Shown here: positions 7,255 to 13,472 of the stretch, one piece after another
Layout of the letters: the number at the start of each line of letters is the position of its first letter
Position numbering within the stretch: position 1 is the first letter of the stretch
NCBI GenBank assembly: GCA_946405645.1
Contig: CAMJHW010000024.1
Coordinates: 1 to 13,472, forward strand
Direction of reading: 5' to 3'
DNA from: an uncultured Bacteroidales bacterium
GTDB taxonomy: Bacteria; Bacteroidota; Bacteroidia; Bacteroidales; UBA932
Length of the DNA stretch: 13,472 nucleotides
Notes under the pieces: model-generated
The model's database searches: none
The model's input: only the letters and a program-made list of their open reading frames with translations
Told to the model about the DNA's origin: nothing
Position numbers and translations under genes: made by a program

Positions 7255-7995
7255 ATGCCGGACTCGACGAACGTCATACTCCCGGCCGCTCAGGCTTTCG
7301 TTTCCGGCACCCTCGAGATGCCGGAAAACATCACTTCGGGCTACATCGACAACGCGCTGGCCTGGAGCGATTTCCCTGTCAACACCATCCTCGTCGTCAT
7401 CGCCACGCTCCTGATGTTCCTGTCCCTAAGGATATTCCTCAACATCGGCCCTCTGCTGCTGGACAGCCTGTCCCGATGGAAGGCCTGCGTGAACATCGAC
7501 GCCAGCGTGCAGCTCAAGGGAGACCGCAACACGCTGGCCAGGATCATAACCCTGCCCATAGCGCTGGTGGCCGACCGCTACGGATTCTTCACCGCGGACA
7601 TCCTCGACAATGTCCCGGAAGGCTGGAGCAGCCCCGTCACGCTGGGCATCATCCTTGTCTGGCTGCTGGTCAAGTACCTGGCATTCTACCTCTGCCTTTT
7701 CCAGGCTCCAAGGCCGGAGACTTTCCGCACCGCACACTCATCTTTCTTCAACTACTGGACGCTGGCCGGCATCCTGCTCGTGCTCACTGCCGGCATAATC
7801 GCGTTCACGGGCATTCAGGACGAGGTCGGACGCACCGTCCTTCTGTACGAACTAGCTGTGATGTACTTGATTGCTCTCTTGCGTAAAAGTCAAATTTTAC
7901 TTTCATATTGCGGACCTTTGACTACTTTTTTGTATCTTTGCGCGCTTGAATTCATCCCCACCGGAGCATTGATAGCCGGATGCATCCTGCTATGA
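7255..7995 (+). CDS. DUF4271-family integral membrane protein
   Basis: This 246-residue polytopic membrane protein has hydrophobic segments near 43-63, 127-147, 166-186 and 217-246, and possibly 190-210. The closing LYLCALEFIP segment, and its place directly before hemD, rnpA and yidD, fit the DUF4271 proteins of Bacteroidota. No catalytic motif is seen and the function is unknown. The start is 3 nt after the SUI1-like gene. The last roughly 45 codons differ from the rest: they are AT-richer, use codons such as TTG, ATT and AAA, and contain what looks like the promoter of hemD. The frame stays open through this segment and the encoded tail looks like the family's normal C-terminus, so I read it as real coding sequence rather than a frameshift. 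Confidence 0.82.
   Translation: MPDSTNVILPAAQAFVSGTLEMPENITSGYIDNALAWSDFPVNTILVVIATLLMFLSLRIFLNIGPLLLDSLSRWKACVNIDASVQLKGDRNTLARIITLPIALVADRYGFFTADILDNVPEGWSSPVTLGIILVWLLVKYLAFYLCLFQAPRPETFRTAHSSFFNYWTLAGILLVLTAGIIAFTGIQDEVGRTVLLYELAVMYLIALLRKSQILLSYCGPLTTFLYLCALEFIPTGALIAGCILL
7908..7940 (+). promoter_or_regulatory. Candidate internal promoter for hemD within the DUF4271 gene
   Basis: A TATCTTTG box (7933-7940), an exact match to TAnnTTTG, is preceded by TTG at 7908-7910 with a 22-nt spacer, close to the usual 19-21; a TTTG also sits nearer at 7917-7920. The stretch is much AT-richer than its surroundings. Transcripts would start near 7946, leaving a leader of about 84 nt before the hemD ATG at 8030. 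Because the same bases encode the C-terminus of the DUF4271 protein, the match could be coincidental. Confidence 0.45.
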
Positions 7996-8029
7996 CACTC
8001 CCGGACGCTGGGATATAGTGCATAACCAG

Positions 8030-8773
8030 ATGACCGTCAATAAGATACTTATCTCGCAGAAGGAGCCGACCAACACCACGCCGTACGAGTCCCTGACCGA
8101 AAAATTCGGAGTTCAGATCGATTTCAGGCCCTTCTATTCCATAGAGCCGCTCTCCTCGAGGGAGTTCCGTGCACAAAGGATCAATTTCCTGGATTTTACC
8201 GCCGTAGTGTTCTCTTCACGCCATGCCATCGACGCATATTTCCAGATGGCGGAAGAGCTCAGGATCAAGATCCCCGAGACGATGAAATATTTCTGCACTA
8301 CCGACGCGGTTGCGATGTACCTTCAGAAGCACATCATCTTCCGCAAGCGTAAGATCTTCTATGGCAACGGCACTCCCCAGTCAGTCATCGAACTCATCGG
8401 GACCAAGCACAAGGACGAGAAGTTCCTGATCACCACTTCGGACAACTCCAAGCCCGAGGCCATCACCCGCCTCTTCGAGGAGAAGGGCCTCGACTTCACC
8501 ACCGTCGTGCTCATCAAGTCCGTATCCAACGACCTCTCAGGTCTGGATCCGGCATCCTATGACATGATCGTATTCTACAACCCCTCCGACGTCAAGTCGC
8601 TGTATGAGAATTTCCCGGAGTTCACCCAGGGTGACATCCGCTTCATCTCCTACGGCAGGTCCATCGTCAAGGCTATGGAAGAGGCGGGGCTGGAGATTGC
8701 GGTCAAGGCCCCTTCGCCGGAGCACCGCTCCGTCGCCGGCGCCATCGAGAGCTATCTGAAAGAAAACCGCTGA
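8030..8773 (+). CDS. hemD: Uroporphyrinogen-III synthase
   Basis: This 247-residue cytoplasmic protein of the HemD fold cyclises hydroxymethylbilane to uroporphyrinogen III in tetrapyrrole synthesis. HemD sequences diverge strongly, so the evidence is pattern and context: an N-terminal KILISQKEP strand-loop, a first-lobe VVFSSRHAIDAYF at 59-71, an interlobe KFLITTSDNSKPEAITRLF region, a second-lobe MIVFYNPSDVKSL, and a C-terminal ISYGRSIVKAMEEAG helix with a closing SVAGAIESYL. It lies before rnpA and yidD, as in other Bacteroidales. I chose the ATG at 8030 over an in-frame GTG at 8018, because the ATG places KILISQ at the usual distance from the N-terminus. The gene ends 5 nt before rnpA. 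Confidence 0.87.
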   Translation: MTVNKILISQKEPTNTTPYESLTEKFGVQIDFRPFYSIEPLSSREFRAQRINFLDFTAVVFSSRHAIDAYFQMAEELRIKIPETMKYFCTTDAVAMYLQKHIIFRKRKIFYGNGTPQSVIELIGTKHKDEKFLITTSDNSKPEAITRLFEEKGLDFTTVVLIKSVSNDLSGLDPASYDMIVFYNPSDVKSLYENFPEFTQGDIRFISYGRSIVKAMEEAGLEIAVKAPSPEHRSVAGAIESYLKENR

Positions 8774-8778
8774 AGGAT

Positions 8779-9147
8779 ATGACCCAGACACTGCCCAAGA
8801 CTGAGCGGCTGTCCGGCAAGACAGCCGTCGGCACCCTGATGAAAAAAGGGCGCTGGGGTGTTTCGGGTTGTCTGAAGTATTGCGTCCTCTCCCCGGGCGG
8901 CAGCGATGTCGACAGGGTGATGGTATCGGTTTCCAAACGTATATTCAAACGGGCTGTCCGGCGCAATCTCCTGAAGAGACGCATGCGTGAGAGCTACCGC
9001 ACACAGAAGGACCTGCTTGGACAGGCCGGCCCCCTTGACCTCCTGCTGGTGTATAATTCTAAGGAGATTCTCGACTACCAGGTCATCCGCCAGGACGTGG
9101 CTGCGGTCCTGCAGCATATAGCACATCAAAAGGAAGAGACGGTATGA
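8779..9147 (+). CDS. rnpA: Ribonuclease P protein component
   Basis: This 122-residue basic protein binds the RNase P RNA and helps it trim 5' leaders from tRNA precursors. The diagnostic arginine-rich RNR motif is present: [16 protein letters not shown] at 56-71, preceded by the [15 protein letters not shown] strand. Length is normal for the family. The start follows the hemD stop by 5 nt, with an AAGGAT stretch just upstream. The stop overlaps the yidD ATG (ATGA at 9144-9147), so the two are probably translationally coupled, as is usual for rnpA-yidD pairs. Confidence 0.96.
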   Translation: MTQTLPKTERLSGKTAVGTLMKKGRWGVSGCLKYCVLSPGGSDVDRVMVSVSKRIFKRAVRRNLLKRRMRESYRTQKDLLGQAGPLDLLLVYNSKEILDYQVIRQDVAAVLQHIAHQKEETV

Positions 9148-9395
9148 GTTCCGGGAAAAAGATAACCGAGATCATCAAGAAGGTACTGAACGCGCCTTTC
9201 ATCGCGCTCATACTTTTCTACAGGAGATGCATCTCACCGCTCAAGCCGCCGACCTGCCGCTTCACGCCCACCTGCTCGCAATATGCGCTGGAGGCGTTCC
9301 GCAAGTACGGTCCGCTGAAAGGATTCTGGCTGTCTCTGAAGCGCATCCTGCGCTGCCATCCTTTAGGCGGCAGCGGGTATGACCCAGTCCCCTGA
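9144..9395 (+). CDS. yidD: Membrane protein insertion efficiency factor YidD
   Basis: This 83-residue protein carries the full YidD signature: [19 protein letters not shown], then [28 protein letters not shown] and the terminal GGSGYDPVP, including the conserved cysteines. YidD is a small membrane-associated protein linked to insertion of inner-membrane proteins by YidC. Its gene overlaps rnpA by 4 nt. The last 33 bp are antisense to the 3' end of the DUF3089-like hydrolase gene, so the conserved GGSGYDPVP codons also encode the hydrolase C-terminus on the other strand. No intergenic terminator fits between the two convergent genes. Confidence 0.96.
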   Translation: MSSGKKITEIIKKVLNAPFIALILFYRRCISPLKPPTCRFTPTCSQYALEAFRKYGPLKGFWLSLKRILRCHPLGGSGYDPVP

Positions 9396-10319
9396 TTCTT
9401 CTTCGGAGTGGGATTCCAGCCATGCGCGGGTACGCTCTTCGATATTCTCACGGAGCTGGTCGCTGTACCAGCGGATCTCGAAGGTGTGATAGCACCCTTC
9501 ATTGAAGAAAGTAGTATCGTAATCCACGACATCGTGTCCTTCGACCACCAAAAGTTTTGTCGCAGGGTCGAGGGTGACCGTAAGCGTATCTTGAAGGACG
9601 GCAGGAGTGGCGTCCGTGCGCCAGTTGACCGGATTGATGGCGACGACGTTGCCGCCGCTGACCAGTTCGGAAGCATCTTCCGGACTGCGCACGGAATTGT
9701 AGCATATGGTTACGCCAGTGTCGTTTGAGCGCTGCGCCGGACGGATGACGGGATACTTCTCAAGCTCTTCTTTACTTATCTTCCAACCCAGAACATACGC
9801 GGCAATCATCCGCCGGGCTATACTGTCGGGCATTTCCTTTAAGAGTTCCACAACAATCTGCCCACCCTGGCTGAATCCGGCAAGGACGAAAGGACGGCCG
9901 CCGTTATCATGCTTGAGATAATGGCGGAAGGCCCTGCGTGCGTCGCCCATGGCCACAGGAAAACGGCGCTTCAGCGCCTTCATGTCCCTGTAGGTCTCCA
10001 TCGTGACCTGACGGTAGTACGGAGAGATGAAATTGAGCGTGCCTTCGAAACGGCGGTCGACGCCCTGCATCTCGAAGGTGATGCCGGGGCAGGCTGCCGA
10101 GTCGGCGGCCTCGGCGAAATGCACGGTCATGCCTTTCGCGTCGGGATGGTCAAGGGTCTCTGTGGAACTGATATAGAAAATGTCGGCGGCGCCGGCGCGG
10201 TCGACGGCGTACCACGCGGCGGGACTGGAGTAGTCCGGCGCAGCCGGAACAGGCCCGCGCCCGTGTCCGCACGCCGTCAGCAGCACAGCCGCCAGGATGA
10301 TCGGATATAACGGTTTCAT
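9363..10319 (-). CDS. DUF3089-like alpha/beta-hydrolase lipoprotein
   Basis: Starting at the ATG at 10319, the protein is 318 residues with a textbook lipobox (LLTAC, Cys17). The frame stays open 22 codons further to an ATG at 10385, but that start would bury the signal peptide behind a basic extension read through a hairpin, so I reject it. The body fits DUF3089 hydrolases: [11 protein letters not shown] near 45-55, [12 protein letters not shown] near 99-110, [28 protein letters not shown] with elbow G-F-S-Q-G at 148-152 (Ser150), and a C-terminal [21 protein letters not shown] in which His278 fits the catalytic His. Substrate is unknown. A -7 box ends only 4 nt before the ATG, so the mRNA may be nearly leaderless. 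The 3' end overlaps yidD on the opposite strand. Confidence 0.82.
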   Translation of the reverse strand: MKPLYPIILAAVLLTACGHGRGPVPAAPDYSSPAAWYAVDRAGAADIFYISSTETLDHPDAKGMTVHFAEAADSAACPGITFEMQGVDRRFEGTLNFISPYYRQVTMETYRDMKALKRRFPVAMGDARRAFRHYLKHDNGGRPFVLAGFSQGGQIVVELLKEMPDSIARRMIAAYVLGWKISKEELEKYPVIRPAQRSNDTGVTICYNSVRSPEDASELVSGGNVVAINPVNWRTDATPAVLQDTLTVTLDPATKLLVVEGHDVVDYDTTFFNEGCYHTFEIRWYSDQLRENIEERTRAWLESHSEEESGDWVIPAAA

Positions 10320-10323
10320 GCCG

Positions 10324-10331
10324 CAAAGATA
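10324..10331 (-). promoter_or_regulatory. Candidate -7 box directly before the DUF3089-like gene
   Basis: The minus strand reads TATCTTTG, an exact TAnnTTTG match, followed by CGGC and then the ATG at 10319. Transcription would begin at or within a few bases of the start codon. The box overlaps the T-rich tail of the upstream terminator. No good -33 TTTG is visible, because the terminator stem occupies that region. Confidence 0.45.
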
Positions 10332-10358
10332 AGAAAACCGCCGCGAAATCCGCGGCGG
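10331..10358 (-). terminator. Rho-independent terminator after the second lipoprotein gene
   Basis: A perfect 8-bp GC stem (CCGCCGCG / CGCGGCGG, 10338-10345 with 10351-10358) and a 5-nt loop are followed on the minus strand by TTTTCTT. It lies 27 nt after the stop of the 10385-10873 gene, oriented to end that transcript. It separates the lipoprotein gene from the DUF3089-like gene even though the latter's frame is open across it. Confidence 0.75.
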
Positions 10359-10384
10359 CTTGTCATAACTCTTAATTCTCTTCA

Positions 10385-10873
10385 TTACTCGAAGTTATCG
10401 GCATACCAGCTATAGAGGTCGATGTCAATCAGCTGCTGAAGGCCCTTGTCGTAGCGGAACTCGAACGGTCCGTACTTGGTACCCCCGCAACGGTAGTCCA
10501 GGACATAGTCGCTTCCCGGGCTCAGCCCGGCGATGGTCGACGTCATCTTCTTCACCGGGCAGATGCACCTCATCTTCTCTCCCAGTTCATAGACATCCAG
10601 AATGATGACATTGCCGTTGATGGACACGTCACAGGCTATGCCGCCGTTCTTGATGGCGCAGTTCATACGGGCATTGGTCCTGGTGACCACCAGGCCTTCC
10701 TTGGAATACTCGAGGAGCAGCTGGGACTCGGCCTGGTCACCGCTTCTGGTGGCAGGCTCCACGGTCTCGCTGCCGCAGCCGGTGTCGGTGAAACTCACCA
10801 GCTCCACTTTCGTCTCCTTGGAACAGGTCCAGAGAAGACACGACGAAAAAAGTATCAGGATGATTCGTTTCAT
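10385..10873 (-). CDS. Cys-rich lipoprotein of unknown function (paralogue B)
   Basis: This 162-residue protein has a lipobox ending at Cys17 (LLWTC), so it should be exported and lipid-anchored. I do not recognise a named domain. It is a clear paralogue of the next gene upstream: both share TGCxSET, a segment reading L-V-T-R-x-N-A-x-M-N-C-A-I-K and GGIACDVSI, then CIC-x-V-K-x-M, a G-L-x-x-G turn and a late Cys. Six cysteines of the mature protein (33, 72, 81, 103, 105, 129) match the paralogue in order and almost exactly in spacing, which suggests disulfides or metal binding outside the cytoplasm. The C-terminal part looks beta-rich. A candidate promoter with a double inverted repeat lies upstream and a strong terminator follows. 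Confidence 0.8.
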   Translation of the reverse strand: MKRIILILFSSCLLWTCSKETKVELVSFTDTGCGSETVEPATRSGDQAESQLLLEYSKEGLVVTRTNARMNCAIKNGGIACDVSINGNVIILDVYELGEKMRCICPVKKMTSTIAGLSPGSDYVLDYRCGGTKYGPFEFRYDKGLQQLIDIDLYSWYADNFE

Positions 10874-10896
10874 GGATCAAAAGGGTCTGTTGTCTG

Positions 10897-10928
10897 CAAA
10901 TTAACGGAATTATTCCGAATAATCCCAA
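10897..10928 (-). promoter_or_regulatory. Candidate promoter with overlapping inverted repeats (operator-like)
   Basis: On the minus strand TTG (10928-10926) and TTAATTTG (10904-10897, one mismatch to TAnnTTTG) are separated by 21 nt. That spacer holds two overlapping perfect inverted repeats: CGGAAT-T-ATTCCG (10905-10917) and ATTATTC-C-GAATAAT (10909-10923). The position suits a repressor or activator site for the lipoprotein gene at 10873. A weak terminator hairpin for the upstream paralogue is the main alternative. Confidence 0.4.
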
Positions 10929-10932
10929 CGGA

Positions 10933-11457
10933 TCATCTCCAAACCGTCACGTCCGGACTCCAGGTACCGTCACCGTTGTCCACGAGGGGAGCATAGTACA
11001 GATCGGGGTCAAGTACCATCTTCAGGCCCGTCGTGTAGGTAAAGTCGATGGCTACGAGAGGTCGTTCGTCCATGCACCAATAATACAGGGTATAGTTCTC
11101 CCCGAACTTCAATCCTGTCACGATGGAGGACATCTCCTTCACGAGGCAGATGCAGTTGGCGGACAAGTCGGACTTCTGATGTACCTTGTATTTGATGACA
11201 TGGTCCTCGATGGAAACATCGCACGCGATTCCTCCATCCTTGATCGCGCAGTTCATCTCGGCATTCTTCCTGGTGACCAGGAGACCGTCCGAAGTATAAT
11301 CCAGTATCAGCTTGGAGTCGGCATTGTACAAGCCTGACTTGGTCTCGGAAGCGCAGCCTGTGGTGGTGAAATCCGCCGAGCGCACCTTCTCGCTGTCAAT
11401 AAGTCCGCAGCTGGCTACGAGCCACGCGGCGCAGAGGACAAAACATAGCTTTTTCAT
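10933..11457 (-). CDS. Cys-rich lipoprotein of unknown function (paralogue A)
   Basis: This 174-residue protein has a lipobox ending at Cys17 (LVASC). It is the paralogue of the gene at 10385-10873, sharing TGCxSET near 33-39, N-A-x-M-N-C-A-I-K and GGIACDVSI at 65-83, CIC-x-V-K-x-M at 102-109, and cysteines 35, 70, 79, 102, 104 and 128 in matching positions. It differs by a longer C-terminus (about 150-174) with a NGDGTWSPD stretch. The function is unknown; export and anchoring can be inferred. The two genes are 59 bp apart, consistent with local duplication followed by divergence. I find no clean TAnnTTTG box in the 71 bp upstream, so it may be cotranscribed from the DNA repair gene. Confidence 0.8.
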   Translation of the reverse strand: MKKLCFVLCAAWLVASCGLIDSEKVRSADFTTTGCASETKSGLYNADSKLILDYTSDGLLVTRKNAEMNCAIKDGGIACDVSIEDHVIKYKVHQKSDLSANCICLVKEMSSIVTGLKFGENYTLYYWCMDERPLVAIDFTYTTGLKMVLDPDLYYAPLVDNGDGTWSPDVTVWR

Positions 11458-11528
11458 CGAACAACTGATTTGATTCCGTCCAATAAACGGTACCGATCGT
11501 GAATTACTGCACGGAGATTACAAAAAAG

Positions 11529-12242
11529 TCATTTGGCAAGATACTCCCGCCTCTCTTCCTCCGGGAACTTCTCAATGGCATAGCGGAGCATGGTCCTGGG
11601 CATGGCTGTGGCCCGAGGCGCGAGCCAGGCGCGCAAGGCGGCGCCGTCACGCTTGCCGGCTTCGCGCAGCAGCCAGCCGACGGCCTTGTGTATCAAGTCA
11701 TGCGGATGGTGCAGGAGGATGTCCGCAATAGCAAACGTGTCGTCCAGCTGTCCGTGCCGGACAAACGTCATCGTGCTGACGATGCCGATCCGCTGCTCCC
11801 AGACCGTACGCCCGTTCCGGGCCAGGTCATACAGCAGCGTCCTTTCCTTGTCCAGCAGCCACACTCCCAGCAGCGGATAGCACGACAGGTCCACCAGGTC
11901 CCAGTTGTTGATCCGGTCCATATGCCCCAGGTAGAACTCCACGCACCTTTCCCTCAACTCTTTCCCCCCATCCTTCTTCCCTGCCTTCCCGAAAATCTCC
12001 ACCAGGCAGAGAAGGGCCGCCAGCCGGACCTCATGATATTCACTGGATATGCATTCCTCCAGCTCCTCGAATCCGGTCTCCCTCCAACAATCCTTCACCA
12101 CGGCCCTGGTCACCGGCACTTTGATCCCAAGGAACCTGTCCCCCTCTCCGTACTGCCCCGGCCCGGTCTTGAAGAACCTCGACAATCCCTCCACCTGCGC
12201 CGGGTCCGCCTTCGCCCTCATCTCCTCCAATAACTTATTCAT
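11529..12242 (-). CDS. AlkD-like DNA alkylation repair protein
   Basis: This 237-residue, cytoplasmic, all-helical protein matches the AlkD family of HEAT-like-repeat DNA glycosylases, which excise positively charged alkylated bases such as N3- and N7-alkylpurines. Evidence: RFLGIKVPVTR at 36-46, which is characteristic of the family start; repeated helical pairs through the middle; N-N-W-D-L-V-D at 112-118, whose Trp114 and Asp118 correspond to the DNA-facing Trp and catalytic Asp of characterised AlkD; and a late KAVGWLLRE helix with Trp180. Length is normal. Its promoter appears to lie in the short divergent gap with the plus-strand gene at 12307. It does not share function with the lipoproteins downstream in any obvious way. 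Confidence 0.92.
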   Translation of the reverse strand: MNKLLEEMRAKADPAQVEGLSRFFKTGPGQYGEGDRFLGIKVPVTRAVVKDCWRETGFEELEECISSEYHEVRLAALLCLVEIFGKAGKKDGGKELRERCVEFYLGHMDRINNWDLVDLSCYPLLGVWLLDKERTLLYDLARNGRTVWEQRIGIVSTMTFVRHGQLDDTFAIADILLHHPHDLIHKAVGWLLREAGKRDGAALRAWLAPRATAMPRTMLRYAIEKFPEEERREYLAK

Positions 12243-12261
12243 ACAATCCTTTTCTTTGATG

Positions 12262-12295
12262 CAAAATTAAAAATAAATGACTATTTTTAACCAAA
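12262..12295 (-). promoter_or_regulatory. Candidate promoter of the AlkD-like gene
   Basis: The minus strand carries TTTG (12295-12292) and TAATTTTG (12269-12262), an exact TAnnTTTG match, with a 22-nt spacer that is slightly long. The -7 box ends 19 nt before the ATG at 12242. The 64-bp gap 12243-12306 is strongly AT-rich and is shared with the divergent gene at 12307, for which only a one-mismatch box (AACTTTTG, 12294-12301) is visible, very close to its start. Confidence 0.55.
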
Positions 12296-12306
12296 CTTTT
12301 GATTGT

Positions 12307-13143
12307 ATGGGACTTTTGAAAAACATCCTGTCTGATGCCATTGGTGATGGTGTCAGCAAAGCGGTCGGCAAGGCGGTGGAGAAGACCGTGGCTCCGGCTG
12401 CGGAGCGCTTTGCGCAGAAGCAGGCCGAAGCTCTCGACAACGCTTCGAAGAAAATCGAACAGCACATCACCGAGGCGGAGGCGGAGGTGAAGAACGCCGC
12501 GGAGGCGGTCACAGAGTCCGCGGCCGAGGCGGCAGCAGCGGCCAAGGAGGTTGTGGCCACCGCGGAGGAAGCGGCAGCGGCTCCGCAGAGGGAGCTGACT
12601 CCTGAGGAGAAGGCTCAGGCGGAGCAGGCCGCGCAGGCGCTCAAGGGCCTCGGCTCCATATTCTCCGGCGCCATCGCGATGGCCAAGAAGGAGATGGAGG
12701 CCGAAAAGGCCAGCAAGGCTGCGGCAGAGGCGGCGATCTTCGAGAACTGGGAGACCAATCTCGGAGCATATCCCGTCTGGGATGTCGGCGGCGAGGAGTT
12801 CGAGCTCGAGGAGCAGGCTCCGATGAACGGCCACCCCGTCTTCAGCCTGCGTCTGAAGGGCCGTCCGTTCCTCGTGGAGATGTACGCCGCCAAACTCCGT
12901 GCGGAAGGCTTCAAGGCAAAGGGGTCCAAGCCCGACGACCTCAACGCCGACACCTACTACAAGATAATCGACGGTGTCTGCCACGCGTTCAACAGGTCCG
13001 ACGCATGCTATGACGGCGGGATCAACGTCTCCTTCTACGTGGATGACTATGTCCCGAAGCCGCAGCAGCAGCCCCAGCAGCAGAGTGTCCAGGTGGATGA
13101 CCTGAAGAACCTCGCCAAGGGCATCTTCAAGAAACTGTTCTAG
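12307..13143 (+). CDS. Ala-rich helical protein with globular C-terminal domain, function unknown
   Basis: I do not recognise this protein. From the ATG at 12307 it has 278 residues (MGLLKNIL...). An in-frame ATG at 12277 would add ten residues encoded by the AT-rich promoter-like gap, so I prefer the later start. There is no signal peptide or clear membrane helix. Residues about 15-145 are Ala/Glu/Lys-rich and almost certainly helical, with heptad-like patterns suggesting coiled coil. Residues about 145-250 look like a compact domain with many aromatics (WETNLGAYPVWDVGG, YYKIIDGVCHAFN, INVSFYVDDYV) and two cysteines. A Pro/Gln linker (PKPQQQPQQQ) follows, then an amphipathic helix ending KGIFKKLF that echoes the N-terminal helix. 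It could be a structural or envelope-associated scaffold, but that is a guess. Confidence 0.75.
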   Translation: MGLLKNILSDAIGDGVSKAVGKAVEKTVAPAAERFAQKQAEALDNASKKIEQHITEAEAEVKNAAEAVTESAAEAAAAAKEVVATAEEAAAAPQRELTPEEKAQAEQAAQALKGLGSIFSGAIAMAKKEMEAEKASKAAAEAAIFENWETNLGAYPVWDVGGEEFELEEQAPMNGHPVFSLRLKGRPFLVEMYAAKLRAEGFKAKGSKPDDLNADTYYKIIDGVCHAFNRSDACYDGGINVSFYVDDYVPKPQQQPQQQSVQVDDLKNLAKGIFKKLF

Positions 13144-13151
13144 GACTATTG

Positions 13152-13472
13152 ATGGACAAGGCAGGACTCTTTACGCTTACGTCGGGGCTTCACAGTGAGG
13201 TGATCCCCGACGTTTCTGAAGAAAGCTTCATCAGGGAGATCGTTGCGGCTGGAACGGCTTTCGACTACTGCGGGGATGACTTCTCCTCGTACGGCAGCGC
13301 GACACCGAACTGATCTATGTCCGTACCGGCGGCACGGAGAACGCCTTCAAGGCGGTCTTTCCTCGCCTCACCGGTCCCGTACGGCTCCTCACCAGCGGCG
13401 CGAGCAACTCGCTAGCCAGGCCCTCCAGTAAGCCGTTCATATCGGCAAAAGGCCTAATAGCTGTAAAGGTCC
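13152..13472 (+). pseudogene. 5' part of an unknown gene with a broken reading frame, cut by window end
   Basis: An ATG 8 nt after the previous stop opens a frame reading MDKAGLFTLTSGLHSEV and continuing to a TGA at 13311-13313. Just before that stop, coding character passes to the frame one base earlier, which reads DTELIYVRTGGTENAF from 13301, then LLTSGASNSLA, and stays open to the window end. Adding one base near 13298 would join the two smoothly through ...SSYGS and DTELIYVRTGG. After SNSLA (about 13418) the translation loses normal character, suggesting further indels. I cannot name the family with confidence; the YVRTGGTE and LLTSG-SNSLA pieces look like conserved motifs of a real protein. 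This may be a pseudogene or sequence error near a contig end. Confidence 0.6.

Noticed and set aside
6810..7886. 358-codon Arg/Pro/His-rich open frame on the plus strand
   Set aside because: Runs out of frame through the SUI1-like and DUF4271 genes and has a composition typical of an out-of-frame read of GC-rich coding DNA.
10320..10385. N-terminal extension of the DUF3089-like gene to the ATG at 10385, coupled by TAATG to the lipoprotein stop
   Set aside because: It would place a basic stretch before the lipoprotein signal and be read through a strong terminator hairpin. The ATG at 10319 gives a normal lipobox and has its own -7 box.
11499..12233. 244-codon open frame on the plus strand
   Set aside because: Antisense to the AlkD-like gene; Pro/Gln/His-rich with no family motifs.
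12294..12301. AACTTTTG as a promoter box for the gene at 12307
   Set aside because: It has one mismatch to TAnnTTTG, no -33 partner, and sits so close that the transcript would start at the ATG or inside it. Not strong enough to list as a feature.
12235..12984. 249-codon Leu/Arg-rich open frame on the minus strand
   Set aside because: Complement of the Ala/Glu-rich coding region; the repetitive LRSR composition is an artefact of antisense GCC/GAG codons.

Overview
The window looks like a piece of a GC-rich Bacteroidales (Bacteroidota) genome. The clearest sign is a housekeeping block typical of that order: a SUI1-type initiation factor, a DUF4271 membrane protein, hemD, rnpA and yidD. Supporting signs are many Cys-lipoproteins, little Shine-Dalgarno sequence, and several upstream boxes matching the Bacteroidota -7 consensus TAnnTTTG. 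I cannot name the genus. I see no rRNA, tRNA, CRISPR array, transposase or integrase.

Region 1 (1-6803, minus strand) is a compact five-gene operon for exported enzymes. In transcription order it holds a double-domain SGNH/GDSL hydrolase, a GH13 alpha-glucosidase-like enzyme, a GH32 beta-fructosidase lipoprotein, an esterase-D-type lipoprotein, and an alpha/beta-hydrolase cut by the window start. All five carry a signal peptide or lipobox, and the junctions run from a 1-nt overlap to 26 nt. An alpha-glucosidase-like enzyme, a beta-fructosidase and three different serine hydrolases point to breakdown of an esterified (acylated) gluco-fructo-saccharide outside the cytoplasm. That substrate is an inference. 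No SusC/SusD pair, transporter or regulator is visible in the window.

Region 2 (6804-6906) is a divergent promoter region with a -7 box facing each way.

Region 3 (6907-9395, plus strand) is the conserved housekeeping block. A candidate promoter for hemD lies inside the last codons of the DUF4271 gene, in a stretch poorer in GC than the rest of the gene.

Region 4 (9363-12242, minus strand) holds, in transcription order, an AlkD-like DNA alkylation repair protein, two adjacent paralogous Cys-rich lipoproteins of unknown function, and a DUF3089-type alpha/beta-hydrolase lipoprotein. The hydrolase's last codons are antisense to the end of yidD. A terminator and a -7 box sit between the second lipoprotein and the hydrolase, and an unusual double inverted repeat lies between the two lipoproteins.

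Region 5 (12243-13472, plus strand) holds an Ala-rich helical protein with a globular C-terminal domain of unknown function. It is followed by the start of another gene whose frame is broken within about 150 bp and then runs off the window.
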